Part shown: one piece after another, positions 23,517 through 31,986 of the stretch
Layout of the letters: each line of letters opens with the position of its first letter
Numbering within the stretch: position 1 is the first letter of the stretch
Assembly: GCF_030929555.1 (NCBI RefSeq)
Contig: NZ_JAVFVT010000054.1
Span: 1-41,253 of the forward strand
Source: Paenibacillus sp. LHD-117
Lineage (GTDB): Bacteria; Bacillota; Bacilli; Paenibacillales; Paenibacillaceae
Direction: 5' to 3'
DNA: 41,253 nucleotides
Made by a program: the position numbers and the translations under genes
The notes under the pieces: generated by a model
The model's input: the letters and a program-made list of their open reading frames with translations, nothing else
The model's database searches: none
Told to the model about the DNA's origin: nothing

Positions 23517-24725
23517 ATGGCAAGCCAGCCGATTATCCGGTTCGAGTCGGTAACCAAACAATATAGCGCAAACGATCCTGCGGTACTGAAGGAAGTCAGC
23601 TTCGAGATCGAGCGGGGCAAGTTTTATACGCTGCTGGGGCCGTCCGGCTGCGGCAAAACGACGATTCTCCGCCTCATCGCGGGATTCACGGAGCCGACTA
23701 GCGGCAACATCACGTTCGATGGCCGAATCATTAACCGCGTGCCCGCCAATGAACGTCAAGTGAACACGGTGTTCCAGGACTATGCGTTGTTCCCGCATCT
23801 GAACGTGTTCGAGAATGTCGCCTTCGGCCTCCGCGTCAAGCGCATGAAAGGGGGCGCCATCGCGGCCAAGGTGACGGAAGCGCTGAAGTTCGTGGGCCTG
23901 AGCGGCTACGAGAACCGCGAGATCAACGAAATGTCCGGCGGCCAGCGGCAGCGCGTCGCGATCGCACGGGCGATCGTGAACGAGCCGCAGATTCTGCTGC
24001 TGGACGAGCCGCTTTCCGCGCTGGACTTGAAGCTCCGCACGGAGATGCAGTACGAGCTTCGCGAGCTGCAGCGCAGGCTGGGCATCACGTTTATATTTGT
24101 CACGCACGACCAGGAGGAAGCGCTGGCAATGTCGGACGAGATCTTCGTATTAAGCGAAGGAACGATCCAGCAATCGGGCACGCCAACGGACATCTACGAC
24201 GAGCCGATCAACCGGTTCGTGGCGGACTTCATCGGCGAGTCTAACATCGTAAAAGGGCGCATGCTGCGCGACTTCGAGGTGGAATTCGCGGGGCGCGAGT
24301 TCGAGTGCGTCGACCAAGGATTAAACGAAGGAGAGACGGTCGACATCGTCATCCGTCCCGAGGACCTCGAAATAACGACGCCGGAGAACGGCAAACTTCA
24401 AGTGCGGGTCGACACGCAGCTATTCCGCGGCGTGCATTACGAGATCAGCTGCTACGACGACGCTGGCAACGAATGGCTCGTCCACTCCACGCGAAAGGCG
24501 ACGGTAGGCGAGCGGATCGGCCTCGATTTTGATCCGGAGGCGATCCACGTCATGCGGCTTGGCGAGACGGAGGAGGAGTTCGACCGGCGGCTGGAGTCGT
24601 ACGAGGAAGAGGACGGCGAAGCAGTCGAGCCGTTCGGCGGACAAGCCGGACAAGCCGGACAAGCCGGACAAGCCGGACGCGGCGGTGCGCCCGGACAAGG
24701 CGGTGCGGACGAACATGGAAGCTAA
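23517..24725 (+). CDS. potA: Spermidine/putrescine ABC transporter ATP-binding protein PotA
   Basis: PotA is the ATPase of the polyamine importer. Walker A is GPSGCGKTT at 41-49, the Q-loop is VFQDYALFPH, the signature is MSGGQRQ at 139-145, Walker B is LLLDEP at 160-165, and the switch His follows in FVTHDQEEAL. The C-terminal TOBE regulatory domain spans about 235-350. The last ~30 residues are a low-complexity Gly-Gln-Ala tail made by a 9-nt tandem repeat. The ATG follows AAGGAGGG. The 3' end overlaps potB by 11 bp. Confidence 0.93.
   Translation: MASQPIIRFESVTKQYSANDPAVLKEVSFEIERGKFYTLLGPSGCGKTTILRLIAGFTEPTSGNITFDGRIINRVPANERQVNTVFQDYALFPHLNVFENVAFGLRVKRMKGGAIAAKVTEALKFVGLSGYENREINEMSGGQRQRVAIARAIVNEPQILLLDEPLSALDLKLRTEMQYELRELQRRLGITFIFVTHDQEEALAMSDEIFVLSEGTIQQSGTPTDIYDEPINRFVADFIGESNIVKGRMLRDFEVEFAGREFECVDQGLNEGETVDIVIRPEDLEITTPENGKLQVRVDTQLFRGVHYEISCYDDAGNEWLVHSTRKATVGERIGLDFDPEAIHVMRLGETEEEFDRRLESYEEEDGEAVEPFGGQAGQAGQAGQAGRGGAPGQGGADEHGS
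24639..24674 (+). repeat. Four perfect 9-bp tandem repeats at the 3' end of potA
   Basis: The unit GGACAAGCC occurs four times head to tail and a partial copy follows. Because the unit is a multiple of three, changes in copy number would lengthen or shorten the PotA tail (Gly-Gln-Ala) without a frameshift. They would also shift the region just before the potB start. Confidence 0.9.
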
Positions 24726-25533
24726 AGCCCGCAATCTGTACCTCGTTCCGTATTTGCTCTGGATCGTGCTGTTCGTGGCAGCACCCATCCTACTGATCGT
24801 GTACTATTCCTTCTTCAACGTGGAGGGCGAGTTTACGTTCGGCAACTACGAGAAGTTTTTTACGCCCGTCTATTTGAAAATGACGCTCAGCTCCTTTTGG
24901 TACGCCTTCCTGATCACGTTTTTCTCGCTCGTGGTCGCGTATCCGACGGCCTACCTGCTGACGCGCACGAAACATAAAGGGCTCTGGCTGCTGCTCATCA
25001 TCCTGCCCAGCTGGATCAACCTGCTGCTCAAAGCGTACGCGTTCATCGGTTTGTTCGGTACATACGGCTTCGTGAACGCCGTGCTGGAGCTGACCGGCAT
25101 CGGGACGAAACAGCTGTTGTTCACCGACTTCAGCTTCGTGTTCGTGTCGGTGTACATCTTTATCCCGTTCATGGTGCTGCCCATCTTCAACGCGCTGGAG
25201 AAAATGAACCCGACCCTCGTCTACGCCGCGCGCGACCTCGGCGCTTCGGCTTGGATGACGTTCCGCCGGGTCATCTTCCCGCTTACGCTGGACGGCGTCA
25301 AAGCCGGCTGCATGGCCGTATTCATTCCCGCGCTGTCGCTGTTTATGATTACGCGCCTGATTGCGGGTAACCGGGTCATCACGCTTGGGACGGCGATCGA
25401 GCAGCATTTTCTCGTGACGCAGGATTGGGGCATGGGAGCGACGATCGCGGTATTCCTCATTATCGCCATGGCGCTTCTGATGCTGCTGACCGGGAACCGA
25501 AAGCGAGGGCTGATCGACATTGCCAAAAAGTAA
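24715..25533 (+). CDS. potB: Spermidine/putrescine ABC transporter permease PotB
   Basis: PotB is one of two inner permeases of the polyamine importer. The 272-aa protein has six membrane helices and the EAA coupling motif YAARDLGASAWMTFRRVIFP in its usual place. The ATG at 24715 overlaps the end of potA by 11 bp and has only a weak AAGG-type ribosome-binding site, so translation is probably coupled to potA. An open upstream extension in the same frame is just potA read in another frame. Confidence 0.93.
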   Translation: MEAKARNLYLVPYLLWIVLFVAAPILLIVYYSFFNVEGEFTFGNYEKFFTPVYLKMTLSSFWYAFLITFFSLVVAYPTAYLLTRTKHKGLWLLLIILPSWINLLLKAYAFIGLFGTYGFVNAVLELTGIGTKQLLFTDFSFVFVSVYIFIPFMVLPIFNALEKMNPTLVYAARDLGASAWMTFRRVIFPLTLDGVKAGCMAVFIPALSLFMITRLIAGNRVITLGTAIEQHFLVTQDWGMGATIAVFLIIAMALLMLLTGNRKRGLIDIAKK

Positions 25534-26326
25534 CTTCAAGCCGTCGAACCTGTACCTGATCGCCGTGTTCGCGATTCTGTACGCGCCGATCTTCTATTTG
25601 ATGTTCTATTCGTTCAACAGCGGCGGATCGATGCGCGAGTTCGAAGGGTTTACGTGGGAGTTTTACGGTGAAGTGTTCCAGGATACCCGGCTGCTCATCA
25701 TCGTGCTGAACACATTCGTCATCGCGCTGCTGTCTTCGGCGATCTCGACGATCATCGGCGTGTTCGGCGCCATCGCGATCCATTATATCCGAAGCAATCG
25801 CCCCAAAGGGACGCTGCTGACGCTGAACAACGTGCTGATCGTCAGTCCGGACGTCATCATCGGCGCGAGTTTTCTGATCCTGTTCACGATCGCGGGCATT
25901 CAGCTCGGCTTTGTATCGGTGCTGCTGTCGCATATCGCGTTCAGCATTCCGATCGTGGTCATCATGGTGCTGCCGAAGCTGCAGGAGATGAGCGCTTCGC
26001 TGCTTGACGCGGCGCGCGACCTCGGCGCAAGCTCCTGGCAGGTGCTGACGAAGGTCATCCTGCCGTATATCAAGCCGGGCATCTTCGCGGGATTTTTTAT
26101 GGCGTTAACGTATTCCCTCGACGACTTCGCGGTCACTTTCTTCGTGACGGGCAACGGCTTCTCGACGCTGTCGGTGGAGATTTACTCGCGGGCGCGCCAA
26201 GGCGTGTCGCTTTCCATCAACGCGTTGTCCACGCTGATCTTCCTGTTCACCGTGCTGCTCGTCATCGGCTACTACTTCATTAACCGGCGCGCGAACCGCC
26301 CGGCAGGCAAGGAGGGACGCGCATGA
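25520..26326 (+). CDS. potC: Spermidine/putrescine ABC transporter permease PotC
   Basis: PotC is the second permease. The 268-aa protein has six membrane helices, with the EAA motif DAARDLGASSWQVLTKVILP before helix five and the family segment TYSLDDFAVTFFVTG. The TTG start at 25520 overlaps potB by 14 bp, with GAGGG about 9-10 nt upstream. Its stop overlaps the potD start as ATGA. Confidence 0.92.
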   Translation: MPKSNFKPSNLYLIAVFAILYAPIFYLMFYSFNSGGSMREFEGFTWEFYGEVFQDTRLLIIVLNTFVIALLSSAISTIIGVFGAIAIHYIRSNRPKGTLLTLNNVLIVSPDVIIGASFLILFTIAGIQLGFVSVLLSHIAFSIPIVVIMVLPKLQEMSASLLDAARDLGASSWQVLTKVILPYIKPGIFAGFFMALTYSLDDFAVTFFVTGNGFSTLSVEIYSRARQGVSLSINALSTLIFLFTVLLVIGYYFINRRANRPAGKEGRA

Positions 26327-27396
26327 ACGGGTTGGTTCGCATGTTCCTGCTCGTGTTCGTTGCCGCCTTCGGCTTGATGTACGCGGTGTCGTACTTGAAT
26401 TCCAGCGAAGGGTATTCCGGCGGCAATACGCTCACGATTTACAATTGGGGCGATTATATCGACCCCGAGCTGATCGAGCGGTTCGAGGAGGAGACGGGCA
26501 TCAAGGTCATCTACCAGACGTTCGATTCGAACGAGGCGATGATGACAAAGATCAAACAGGGCGGCACGACGTTCGACGTGGCGATGCCGTCCGAATACGC
26601 CATTAGCAAAATGAAAGAAGAAAACCTGCTCCTGAAGCTCGATCATTCGAAGCTGCCGAATTTGAAACACATCGATCCGAGCTTCATGGATCTGTCCTTC
26701 GATCCGGGCAACGCCTATTCCGTTCCTTATTTTTGGGGGACGGTCGGCATTATTTATAATCCCGCGATGGTCGGAGACCTCACTTTCGAGAGCTGGGACG
26801 ATCTGTGGAACGAGAGCTTGCGCAACAATGTGTTCTTGCTCGACGGGGCCCGCGAGGTGATGGGCATGGGGCTGAACAGCCTCGGCTATTCGCTCAACGA
26901 TACGGACGAAAGCCATCTGCAAGAGGCGCTCGCCAAGCTGTCGAGTCTGACTCCGAACGTAAAGGCGATCGTCGGCGACGAGATCAAGATGCTGATCGCG
27001 AACGAAGAAGCCGCCGCCGGGCTCGTATGGTCCGGAGACGCCTCGGAGATCATGGACGAGAACGATGCCCTTGACTACGTCGTGCCGCAAGAGGGCTCCA
27101 ACCTTTGGTTCGACAATATGGTCATTCCGAAGACGGCGAGCAATCTCGATGGGGCGCACCGGTTTATCGACTTTATGCTGGATCCGGAAGTGTCGGCGCA
27201 AAATACCGAATACGTCGGCTATTCGACGCCGAACAAGGAGGCGCTGGCGCTTCTCCCCGAGGAGATCTCCGGCGACAAGCGGTTCTACCCGGACCAGGAA
27301 CTGACGGACCGGCTGGAAGTGTACGACAACCTCGGACCGCGCATGTTGTCTCATTACAATGAATTGTTCCTGGAGTTTAAAATGCACCGGAAATAG
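26323..27396 (+). CDS. potD: Spermidine/putrescine-binding protein PotD (membrane-anchored)
   Basis: PotD captures polyamine outside the membrane. The 357-aa protein has the family start LTIYNWGDYIDPELIERFEE (20 residues), then VAMPSEYAISKM and WGTVGIIYN, and the late TYVGYSTPNKEA-like segment NTEYVGYSTPNKEA. The N-terminal hydrophobic segment (about 5-24) has no Cys, so there is no lipobox. The protein is either anchored by this helix or cleaved and released. AGGAGG precedes the ATG. A terminator follows about 60 bp downstream. Confidence 0.92.
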   Translation: MNGLVRMFLLVFVAAFGLMYAVSYLNSSEGYSGGNTLTIYNWGDYIDPELIERFEEETGIKVIYQTFDSNEAMMTKIKQGGTTFDVAMPSEYAISKMKEENLLLKLDHSKLPNLKHIDPSFMDLSFDPGNAYSVPYFWGTVGIIYNPAMVGDLTFESWDDLWNESLRNNVFLLDGAREVMGMGLNSLGYSLNDTDESHLQEALAKLSSLTPNVKAIVGDEIKMLIANEEAAAGLVWSGDASEIMDENDALDYVVPQEGSNLWFDNMVIPKTASNLDGAHRFIDFMLDPEVSAQNTEYVGYSTPNKEALALLPEEISGDKRFYPDQELTDRLEVYDNLGPRMLSHYNELFLEFKMHRK

Positions 27397-27454
27397 TCGT
27401 TCCCGTTCGTTGCCCGCGCGCGGCATTCTAACTCCATGACATGACAGTATAGAA

Positions 27455-27484
27455 AAAAATCCATCCTTTAGGGGATGGATTTTT
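27455..27484 (+). terminator. Terminator of potABCD
   Basis: A 12-bp stem (27455-27466 with 27473-27484), AAAAATCCATCC against GGATGGATTTTT, ends the operon. Confidence 0.85.
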
Positions 27485-27486
27485 GC

Positions 27487-27515
27487 TTTACTACGTAACA
27501 ATGTTATGTTACGAT
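27487..27515 (+). promoter_or_regulatory. yhbD promoter with a palindromic spacer
   Basis: TTTACT (27487-27492) and TACGAT (27510-27515) are 17 bp apart. The perfect palindrome CGTAACA-N6-TGTTACG (27494-27513) fills the spacer and runs into the -10. A palindrome placed between -35 and -10 is typical of MerR-family sites. The first gene encodes a MerR-like protein, so autoregulation is likely. Confidence 0.55.
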
Positions 27516-27539
27516 GGTTCGTGAGCAGGAGGTGCTGAG

Positions 27540-28166
27540 ATGGAGAGGGATCTCATATCGAAGAAGGAGCTTCTGGATGCGACGGGTATTTCGTACGGGC
27601 AACTGTACCGTTGGAAGAGGAAGGGACTCATTCCGGAGGAATGGTTTATTCGCAAGTCCGCTTTCACCGGACAAGAGACCTTTTTTCCGCGGGATCTCAT
27701 ACTGTCGCGAATCGACAAAGTGCTGAATTTGAAGGACGACTTGTCGCTCGACGAGTTAGCGGGCAAGCTTGCAATCGGCCCTGTAGATGTGGAATTGCGG
27801 CAAAAGGACATGATTTATCGAAACATTGTTACGAACATTGTGTCACAACGTTATATGGAGAGTGACGGCGAGGATACGCTGTACGCCTTTGACCGGATGC
27901 TCATGTTGTTTACGGTCGACGCGCTGCTTCGGACGGGCGAGATGAGCATGGAAGAGGGCGATACGCTCTTGGCCATGCTGGAAGAACAACTCCCCAAGTT
28001 CAAAGGAGAGGCTTGCGATCTCGTCTTTATCCGAAGAATGGGCATGGCTTCCTTCGCACTTGTGTCTTCGTCCGCGGTTCTGCATTTCGATCAGGGCGTC
28101 AAGGTCGTCAAGCGGCTTGGCATGAACGAAACGATGGAGCAACTGAAGGGAAAGCTGGAAGGATAA
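27540..28166 (+). CDS. yhbD: YhbD-family MerR-like regulator
   Basis: The 208-aa protein opens with a MerR-like helix-turn-helix (about 4-40: LISKKELLDATGISYGQLYR, then WKRKGLIPEEWF) that ends in the wing segment RKSAFTGQETFFP. A helical C-terminal domain without obvious ligand residues follows. In Bacillus subtilis yhbD precedes yhbE and yhbF, now bacE and bacF, exactly as here. The ATG follows GGAGG. It probably controls its own operon through the palindrome in its promoter. Confidence 0.83.
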   Translation: MERDLISKKELLDATGISYGQLYRWKRKGLIPEEWFIRKSAFTGQETFFPRDLILSRIDKVLNLKDDLSLDELAGKLAIGPVDVELRQKDMIYRNIVTNIVSQRYMESDGEDTLYAFDRMLMLFTVDALLRTGEMSMEEGDTLLAMLEEQLPKFKGEACDLVFIRRMGMASFALVSSSAVLHFDQGVKVVKRLGMNETMEQLKGKLEG

Positions 28167-28191
28167 GCTGCATAGAAGAGGAGGGAGCGGC

Positions 28192-28902
28192 ATGGAAGAG
28201 AAGGGCGCGGAACGCAAAGGGGATTTGCCCAATCTGACGATGAGCGGCTGGAGCAGGGCGAACGGCGGCGAATACGGGAACGTGCAGATCGACGGCGTCG
28301 CCAAGGTAGCGGGTAATCTCAGCGCGGCTTACGGGATTCGGGCGCAAGGCGTGGTGAATGTCGGCGGGAACGTCTACGCTCCCGAATTGCGGTGCGAAGG
28401 CAAGGTGACGGTCGACGGCGGCATGATCTCTAGGACCGTTTATCTGGATGGAATGCTCAAGGTAAGCGGGAGGATCGAGGCCGACAGTCTGAAGCTGGAT
28501 GGTTTTCTGACGGCTGGAAGCGACATCGAAGCCGAGACGTTCATCGGCCGCGGCGTCGTGAAGACGGACGGGTTGCTTAACGCCGGGACGGTCGAGCTTG
28601 GCCTCGCGCATAAGACGAGCAAAGTTCGCGAGATCGGCGGCGAGACGGTCATCGTTAGAAGGCTGGGCGGCAGCAGGTGGAGCTGGCTTTGGAGCTGGGC
28701 GCTGCCGAGCAGCGAATCCAGGCTGGATGCCGAGTTGATCGAAGGCGACATCGTTCGCCTCGAGTATACGCATGCTGCCGTCGTGCGCGGCGGACAGATC
28801 GTCATCGGCAAAGGCTGCAAAATCGGAAAAGCGGAGTACAAGATGCGGCTCACGGTTCATCCCGAAGGGGTCGTCGACAAGGAGGAGAAAATCGGTGAGT
28901 GA
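28192..28902 (+). CDS. bacE: Bactofilin BacE (YhbE)
   Basis: Bactofilins are polymer-forming cytoskeletal proteins built as a right-handed beta-helix. BacE and BacF are needed for flagellar motility in Bacillus subtilis. The 236-aa protein shows the short-period hydrophobic/glycine repeat of the fold at about 17-145 (for example IDGVAKVAGNLSA, VVNVGGNVYAPELRCEGKV, VYLDGMLKVSGRIEADSLK-type turns). A C-terminal DUF-like strand-rich part lies at about 145-230. GGAGGGAG precedes the ATG. It overlaps bacF by 8 bp. Confidence 0.85.
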   Translation: MEEKGAERKGDLPNLTMSGWSRANGGEYGNVQIDGVAKVAGNLSAAYGIRAQGVVNVGGNVYAPELRCEGKVTVDGGMISRTVYLDGMLKVSGRIEADSLKLDGFLTAGSDIEAETFIGRGVVKTDGLLNAGTVELGLAHKTSKVREIGGETVIVRRLGGSRWSWLWSWALPSSESRLDAELIEGDIVRLEYTHAAVVRGGQIVIGKGCKIGKAEYKMRLTVHPEGVVDKEEKIGE

Positions 28903-29563
28903 CCCATTAAACGATTTGAGGCTCGTCGGTACTTCCGAAATTGGCGGCGGACGTTTCCGAGGTCTACGCATTACGGGCGACGCGAAGCTGATGGGGCATA
29001 TATACTGCAAGAGCTTTGCGCTTACCGGCACGGCGACGGTTCAGGGCGACCTTGAAGCGGGCAAGCTGAAGTTCACGGGCGAAGTGAAAGTGGAGGGCTC
29101 GCTGAAGGGCGGCATTTTCGGAGGCATGGGAGAGCTCCGTACGGAGACGGGGTTCCGGGGCAACGAGGTTCGCATGTCCGGATTGCTGCATTCCGGGGGC
29201 CAGATCGAGGCGGAGAAGCTGGATATCCGCGGAGTGATCGAGGCGGACGGCGTCGTTAACGCCGAAAACACGACAATCCGACTGTACGGGCCGTCCCAAG
29301 CGAAGGAGATCGTGGGCGGCACGATCACCGTGAGAAGAAGCAGAGGGCTTAGGCTCAAAGAATTGCTGCAGCCTTCCGCGAACACGGGGCTTACGGCCGG
29401 CTTGATCGAAGGGGACGAGGTATACATCGAATTCACGCGCGCGGATCTGGTGAGAGGCAACCGGGTCAAAGTAGGTTCGGGCTGCGAGATCGGAAGGATC
29501 GAATACCGCGACAGCTTGGATGTGCACGCGAAGTCGAAGACGGGAACCGCGGTAAAGTTATAA
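28895..29563 (+). CDS. bacF: Bactofilin BacF (YhbF)
   Basis: This is the second bactofilin of the pair, 222 aa, with the same layout as BacE: beta-helical repeats at about 10-125 (ITGDAKLMGHIYCKSFALTG, then VQGDLEAGKLKFTG and VKVEGSLKGG), then a C-terminal domain with VRRSRGLRLKELLQ and GCEIGRIEYRDSL. BacE carries similar segments, so the two genes are diverged duplicates. The GTG at 28895 follows AAGGAGGAG and overlaps the bacE end. No terminator is seen before the MFS gene 64 bp downstream. Confidence 0.85.
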   Translation: MSDPLNDLRLVGTSEIGGGRFRGLRITGDAKLMGHIYCKSFALTGTATVQGDLEAGKLKFTGEVKVEGSLKGGIFGGMGELRTETGFRGNEVRMSGLLHSGGQIEAEKLDIRGVIEADGVVNAENTTIRLYGPSQAKEIVGGTITVRRSRGLRLKELLQPSANTGLTAGLIEGDEVYIEFTRADLVRGNRVKVGSGCEIGRIEYRDSLDVHAKSKTGTAVKL

Positions 29564-29627
29564 TCGGTTCATGTCGATGGATACACTAAGAGGTAGAATA
29601 ACTTGAATAAGGAAAGGTTGCGTTAAA

Positions 29628-31163
29628 GTGGCTGCAACGGCTAAAAACAAAAATATAGGCATCGTCATCGCCGGCTTGCTGCTCGGCATTTTGATGGCTT
29701 CGATGGACAACACGATCGTCGCCACGGCGATGGGCAACATCGTCGGCGAGCTTGGCGGGCTGGACAAATTCGTTTGGGTAACGTCGGCGTACATGGTCGC
29801 CGAGATGGCGGGCATGCCGATCTTCGGCAAGCTGTCCGACATGTACGGGCGCAAAAAGTTTTTCGTATTCGGCATTATTATTTTTATGATCGGCTCCGCG
29901 CTCTGCGGAACTGCTACATCTATTGAGGAATTGGCTCTCTACCGCGCCTTGCAGGGCATTGGCGCCGGAGCTATGGTACCAACGTCGTTCACGATCATGT
30001 TCGACGCCGTGCCACTGGAATCCCGGGGCAAGCTCGGCGGATTGTTCGGCGCCGTATTCGGCATGTCGAGCATCTTCGGCCCTCTGCTCGGGGCGTACAT
30101 TACGGATCATATCGCCTGGGAGTGGGTATTCTACATCAACCTGCCGCTCGGATTGATTTCCGTCTGCATGATCGCGTTCTTCTACAAGGAGTCGCTGGAG
30201 CATTCCAAGCAGCCGATCGACTGGATCGGAGCCGTCACGCTGATCGGCTCTGTCGTCGCATTGATGTTCGCGCTTGAGCTGGGCGGCAAGACGTACGCAT
30301 GGGATTCCTTCGAAATCATCGGCATGTTCGCGGCCTGCGCCGTGCTCCTGGCCATCTTCTTGTTCGTCGAGACGAAAGCGAAGGAACCGATCATTTCGTA
30401 TTCGTTGTTCAAGAACCGCCTCTACTCGACGAGCATTCTCGTTTCGTTCTTCAGCGGAGCTGCTTTCATCGTGGCTTCGGTGTATATCCCGATCTTCATC
30501 CAGGGCGTCCTGGGCGGAACGGCGACGAATTCCGGCCTCGTGCTGCTGCCGATGATGCTCGGCTCGGTCGTGACGGCGACGATGGGCGGTGCGCTTATGA
30601 CGAAAATGCCTTACCGCAACGTCATGGTCGCGACGCTTATCCTGCTGGTCATCGGTTCGGTGCTCGTCACGACGCTGTCGCCGGAATCGAGCAGGCTGCA
30701 GGTTACGCTGTACATGGTCCTGCTCGGCCTTGGCATCGGCGCATCCTTCTCTGTGCTAAGCAACGCGGCGATTCACGGCGTCTCCATCCGCCAGCGCGGA
30801 ACGGCGAGCTCCACGCTTAACTTTATCCGCTCCTTAGGGATGACGGTGGGCATTACCGTATTCGGCATTATGCAGAGCAATGATTTCACGAACAAATTAT
30901 CCGATGCTTTCGGCGGCGGCGCGTCCGGCGCCCCAAGCTTCGGCGATCCCCGCGAGCTGCTGGCACCGGAGAAACGCGCAGAAATGCCGGCAGATGTACT
31001 AGACAAAATCGTGGACGCCTTATCCTCCTCGATCACGTTTACGTTCGCCCTTGCGATCGTGCCGGCCGCGCTCGCGCTACTCGTTTCCTTCTTCATGGGA
31101 AGAAGCAAGCTGGATCCGACGGCCGAAGCGGATGGCGATTACGCCCATGCTGGCGGCCACTAA
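29628..31163 (+). CDS. MFS drug exporter, DHA2 family (14 TM, EmrB/QacA type)
   Basis: This is a proton-coupled multidrug exporter. The 511-aa protein has about 14 membrane helices. Motif D1 is LGILMASMDNTIVATAM, the loop 2-3 motif A is GKLSDMYGRKKFF, the helix 4 arginine is in LYRALQGIGAGAM, and the antiporter motif C is GAVFGMSSIFGPLLGAYI. The GTG at 29628 follows AAGGAAAGG at 10 nt. It lies downstream of bacF without a clear terminator between, so partial co-transcription is possible. Substrates are unknown. Confidence 0.88.
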   Translation: MAATAKNKNIGIVIAGLLLGILMASMDNTIVATAMGNIVGELGGLDKFVWVTSAYMVAEMAGMPIFGKLSDMYGRKKFFVFGIIIFMIGSALCGTATSIEELALYRALQGIGAGAMVPTSFTIMFDAVPLESRGKLGGLFGAVFGMSSIFGPLLGAYITDHIAWEWVFYINLPLGLISVCMIAFFYKESLEHSKQPIDWIGAVTLIGSVVALMFALELGGKTYAWDSFEIIGMFAACAVLLAIFLFVETKAKEPIISYSLFKNRLYSTSILVSFFSGAAFIVASVYIPIFIQGVLGGTATNSGLVLLPMMLGSVVTATMGGALMTKMPYRNVMVATLILLVIGSVLVTTLSPESSRLQVTLYMVLLGLGIGASFSVLSNAAIHGVSIRQRGTASSTLNFIRSLGMTVGITVFGIMQSNDFTNKLSDAFGGGASGAPSFGDPRELLAPEKRAEMPADVLDKIVDALSSSITFTFALAIVPAALALLVSFFMGRSKLDPTAEADGDYAHAGGH

Positions 31164-31200
31164 CGCCTTAATCTAGAAGATGTTGATCGTTTCCGACTCC

Positions 31201-31253
31201 GCCTCGTCCGCGGGTCAGCCTTTCGAGGCGGCCCGCGGACGGGACGTTTTTTT
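31201..31253 (+). terminator. Terminator of the MFS gene
   Basis: GTCCGCGGG (31206-31214) pairs with CCCGCGGAC (31232-31240), and an alternative GCCTC/GAGGC pairing is also present. Seven Ts follow at 31247-31253. Confidence 0.7.
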
Positions 31254-31320
31254 GTAAATATAAGAAAGTATTAGTTTTCTCTATACTGTGCTTCTATTTT
31301 TCGGAATGAAACGCGCTGCG

Positions 31321-31382
31321 CCGCCAATGGAAGGCGACAGCCGTTTCACCTTGGTCCGGCCAAGAAACGGGCGTATTGGCGG
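31321..31382. repeat. Nested inverted-repeat stem-loop
   Basis: CCGCCAAT (31321-31328) pairs with ATTGGCGG (31375-31382). Inside this, CCGTTT-CAC-CTTGG (31341-31354) pairs with CCAAG-AAACGG (31360-31370). The result is a long branched hairpin in an otherwise empty intergenic region. It could be an RNA element or a palindromic genomic repeat. Confidence 0.55.
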
Positions 31383-31509
31383 AACGATTGAGACGAGCGC
31401 AATGGCGGACAGGTGGAGATATGAGTAATGGTGGGACGGTTGCGAAGAGCGTTAGGGCGGTGCGCGGGGAAGGCGGGCTTCGAGCTGGTACGGTGGATAT
31501 GAGCGTTCC

Positions 31510-31642
31510 GGAATTCTGTATGGAATTTCGTATAGAATAGACGAGAAAAACGCTAAATGAGGAAATGTATTCGATTTTTCGTACACATTTGTCTATTTCG
31601 CCGAATTGGAGAGAATTCAATACGAAAATCCGTACAGAATCC
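31510..31642. repeat. 133-bp MITE-like palindromic element
   Basis: Two imperfect inverted repeats of about 29 bp (31510-31538 and 31614-31642) share the pattern GGAATTCTGTA-GGA-TTTCGTAT-GAAT. Further pairing inside (ATAGAC with GTCTAT) makes almost the whole unit self-complementary. It is AT-rich compared with the neighbouring genes and noncoding. It looks like a dispersed palindromic repeat; the copy number is not knowable here. Confidence 0.6.
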
Positions 31643-31986
31643 TGCACATGATGAAAGTTCAAGTAAAACCTATTCATGAATCAAAAAGCAACGAGTATTG
31701 TTCCAGAAAACGGCGGCCGGTATTAAGAAGCATTGCCCTAGCCCGAAGAGATCCACTAACCCACAAAAAACGCATTTTCAGAAAAAAAAATTTCTGAAAA
31801 ATGAAAACGGATTCGAGAATCGGCGTCCGGCCAGCGGGAGCAAGGGGTTTTGCGAATTTCCAAAGACTGGTGGACTAGCCTTCCCAAGCACGATGGGCGG
31901 GCTTTCCGCCTTGACGGGTCCTTTTTGTACGTGTTACGGTTTTGTTAACATAACTAACGCGAGCTACATGGAAAGGGGAAAAACAA
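31643..31986. other. Rest of the repeat-rich intergenic region and leader of the YhcW-like gene
   Basis: No gene is supported here. A perfect 10-bp inverted repeat TTTTCAGAAA / TTTCTGAAAA with a 6-nt A loop lies at 31775-31800. At 31872-31926, GGAC (31872-31875) can pair with GTCC (31918-31921) around a GGCGG-GCTTT-CCGCC hairpin (31896-31910), followed by TTTTT. This could be a terminator or a structured leader. I could not match it to a riboswitch class I know. Confidence 0.3.

Noticed and set aside
31294..31677. A 127-codon frame on the minus strand in the repeat-rich intergenic region.
   Set aside because: It crosses two inverted-repeat elements, has no ribosome-binding site and no protein-like pattern.
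31861..31930. Possible known riboswitch before the YhcW-like gene.
   Set aside because: I compared it by eye with the c-di-GMP, fluoride, ZTP, guanidine and ydaO-type consensus cores and found no match. Only a terminator-like structure is supported.
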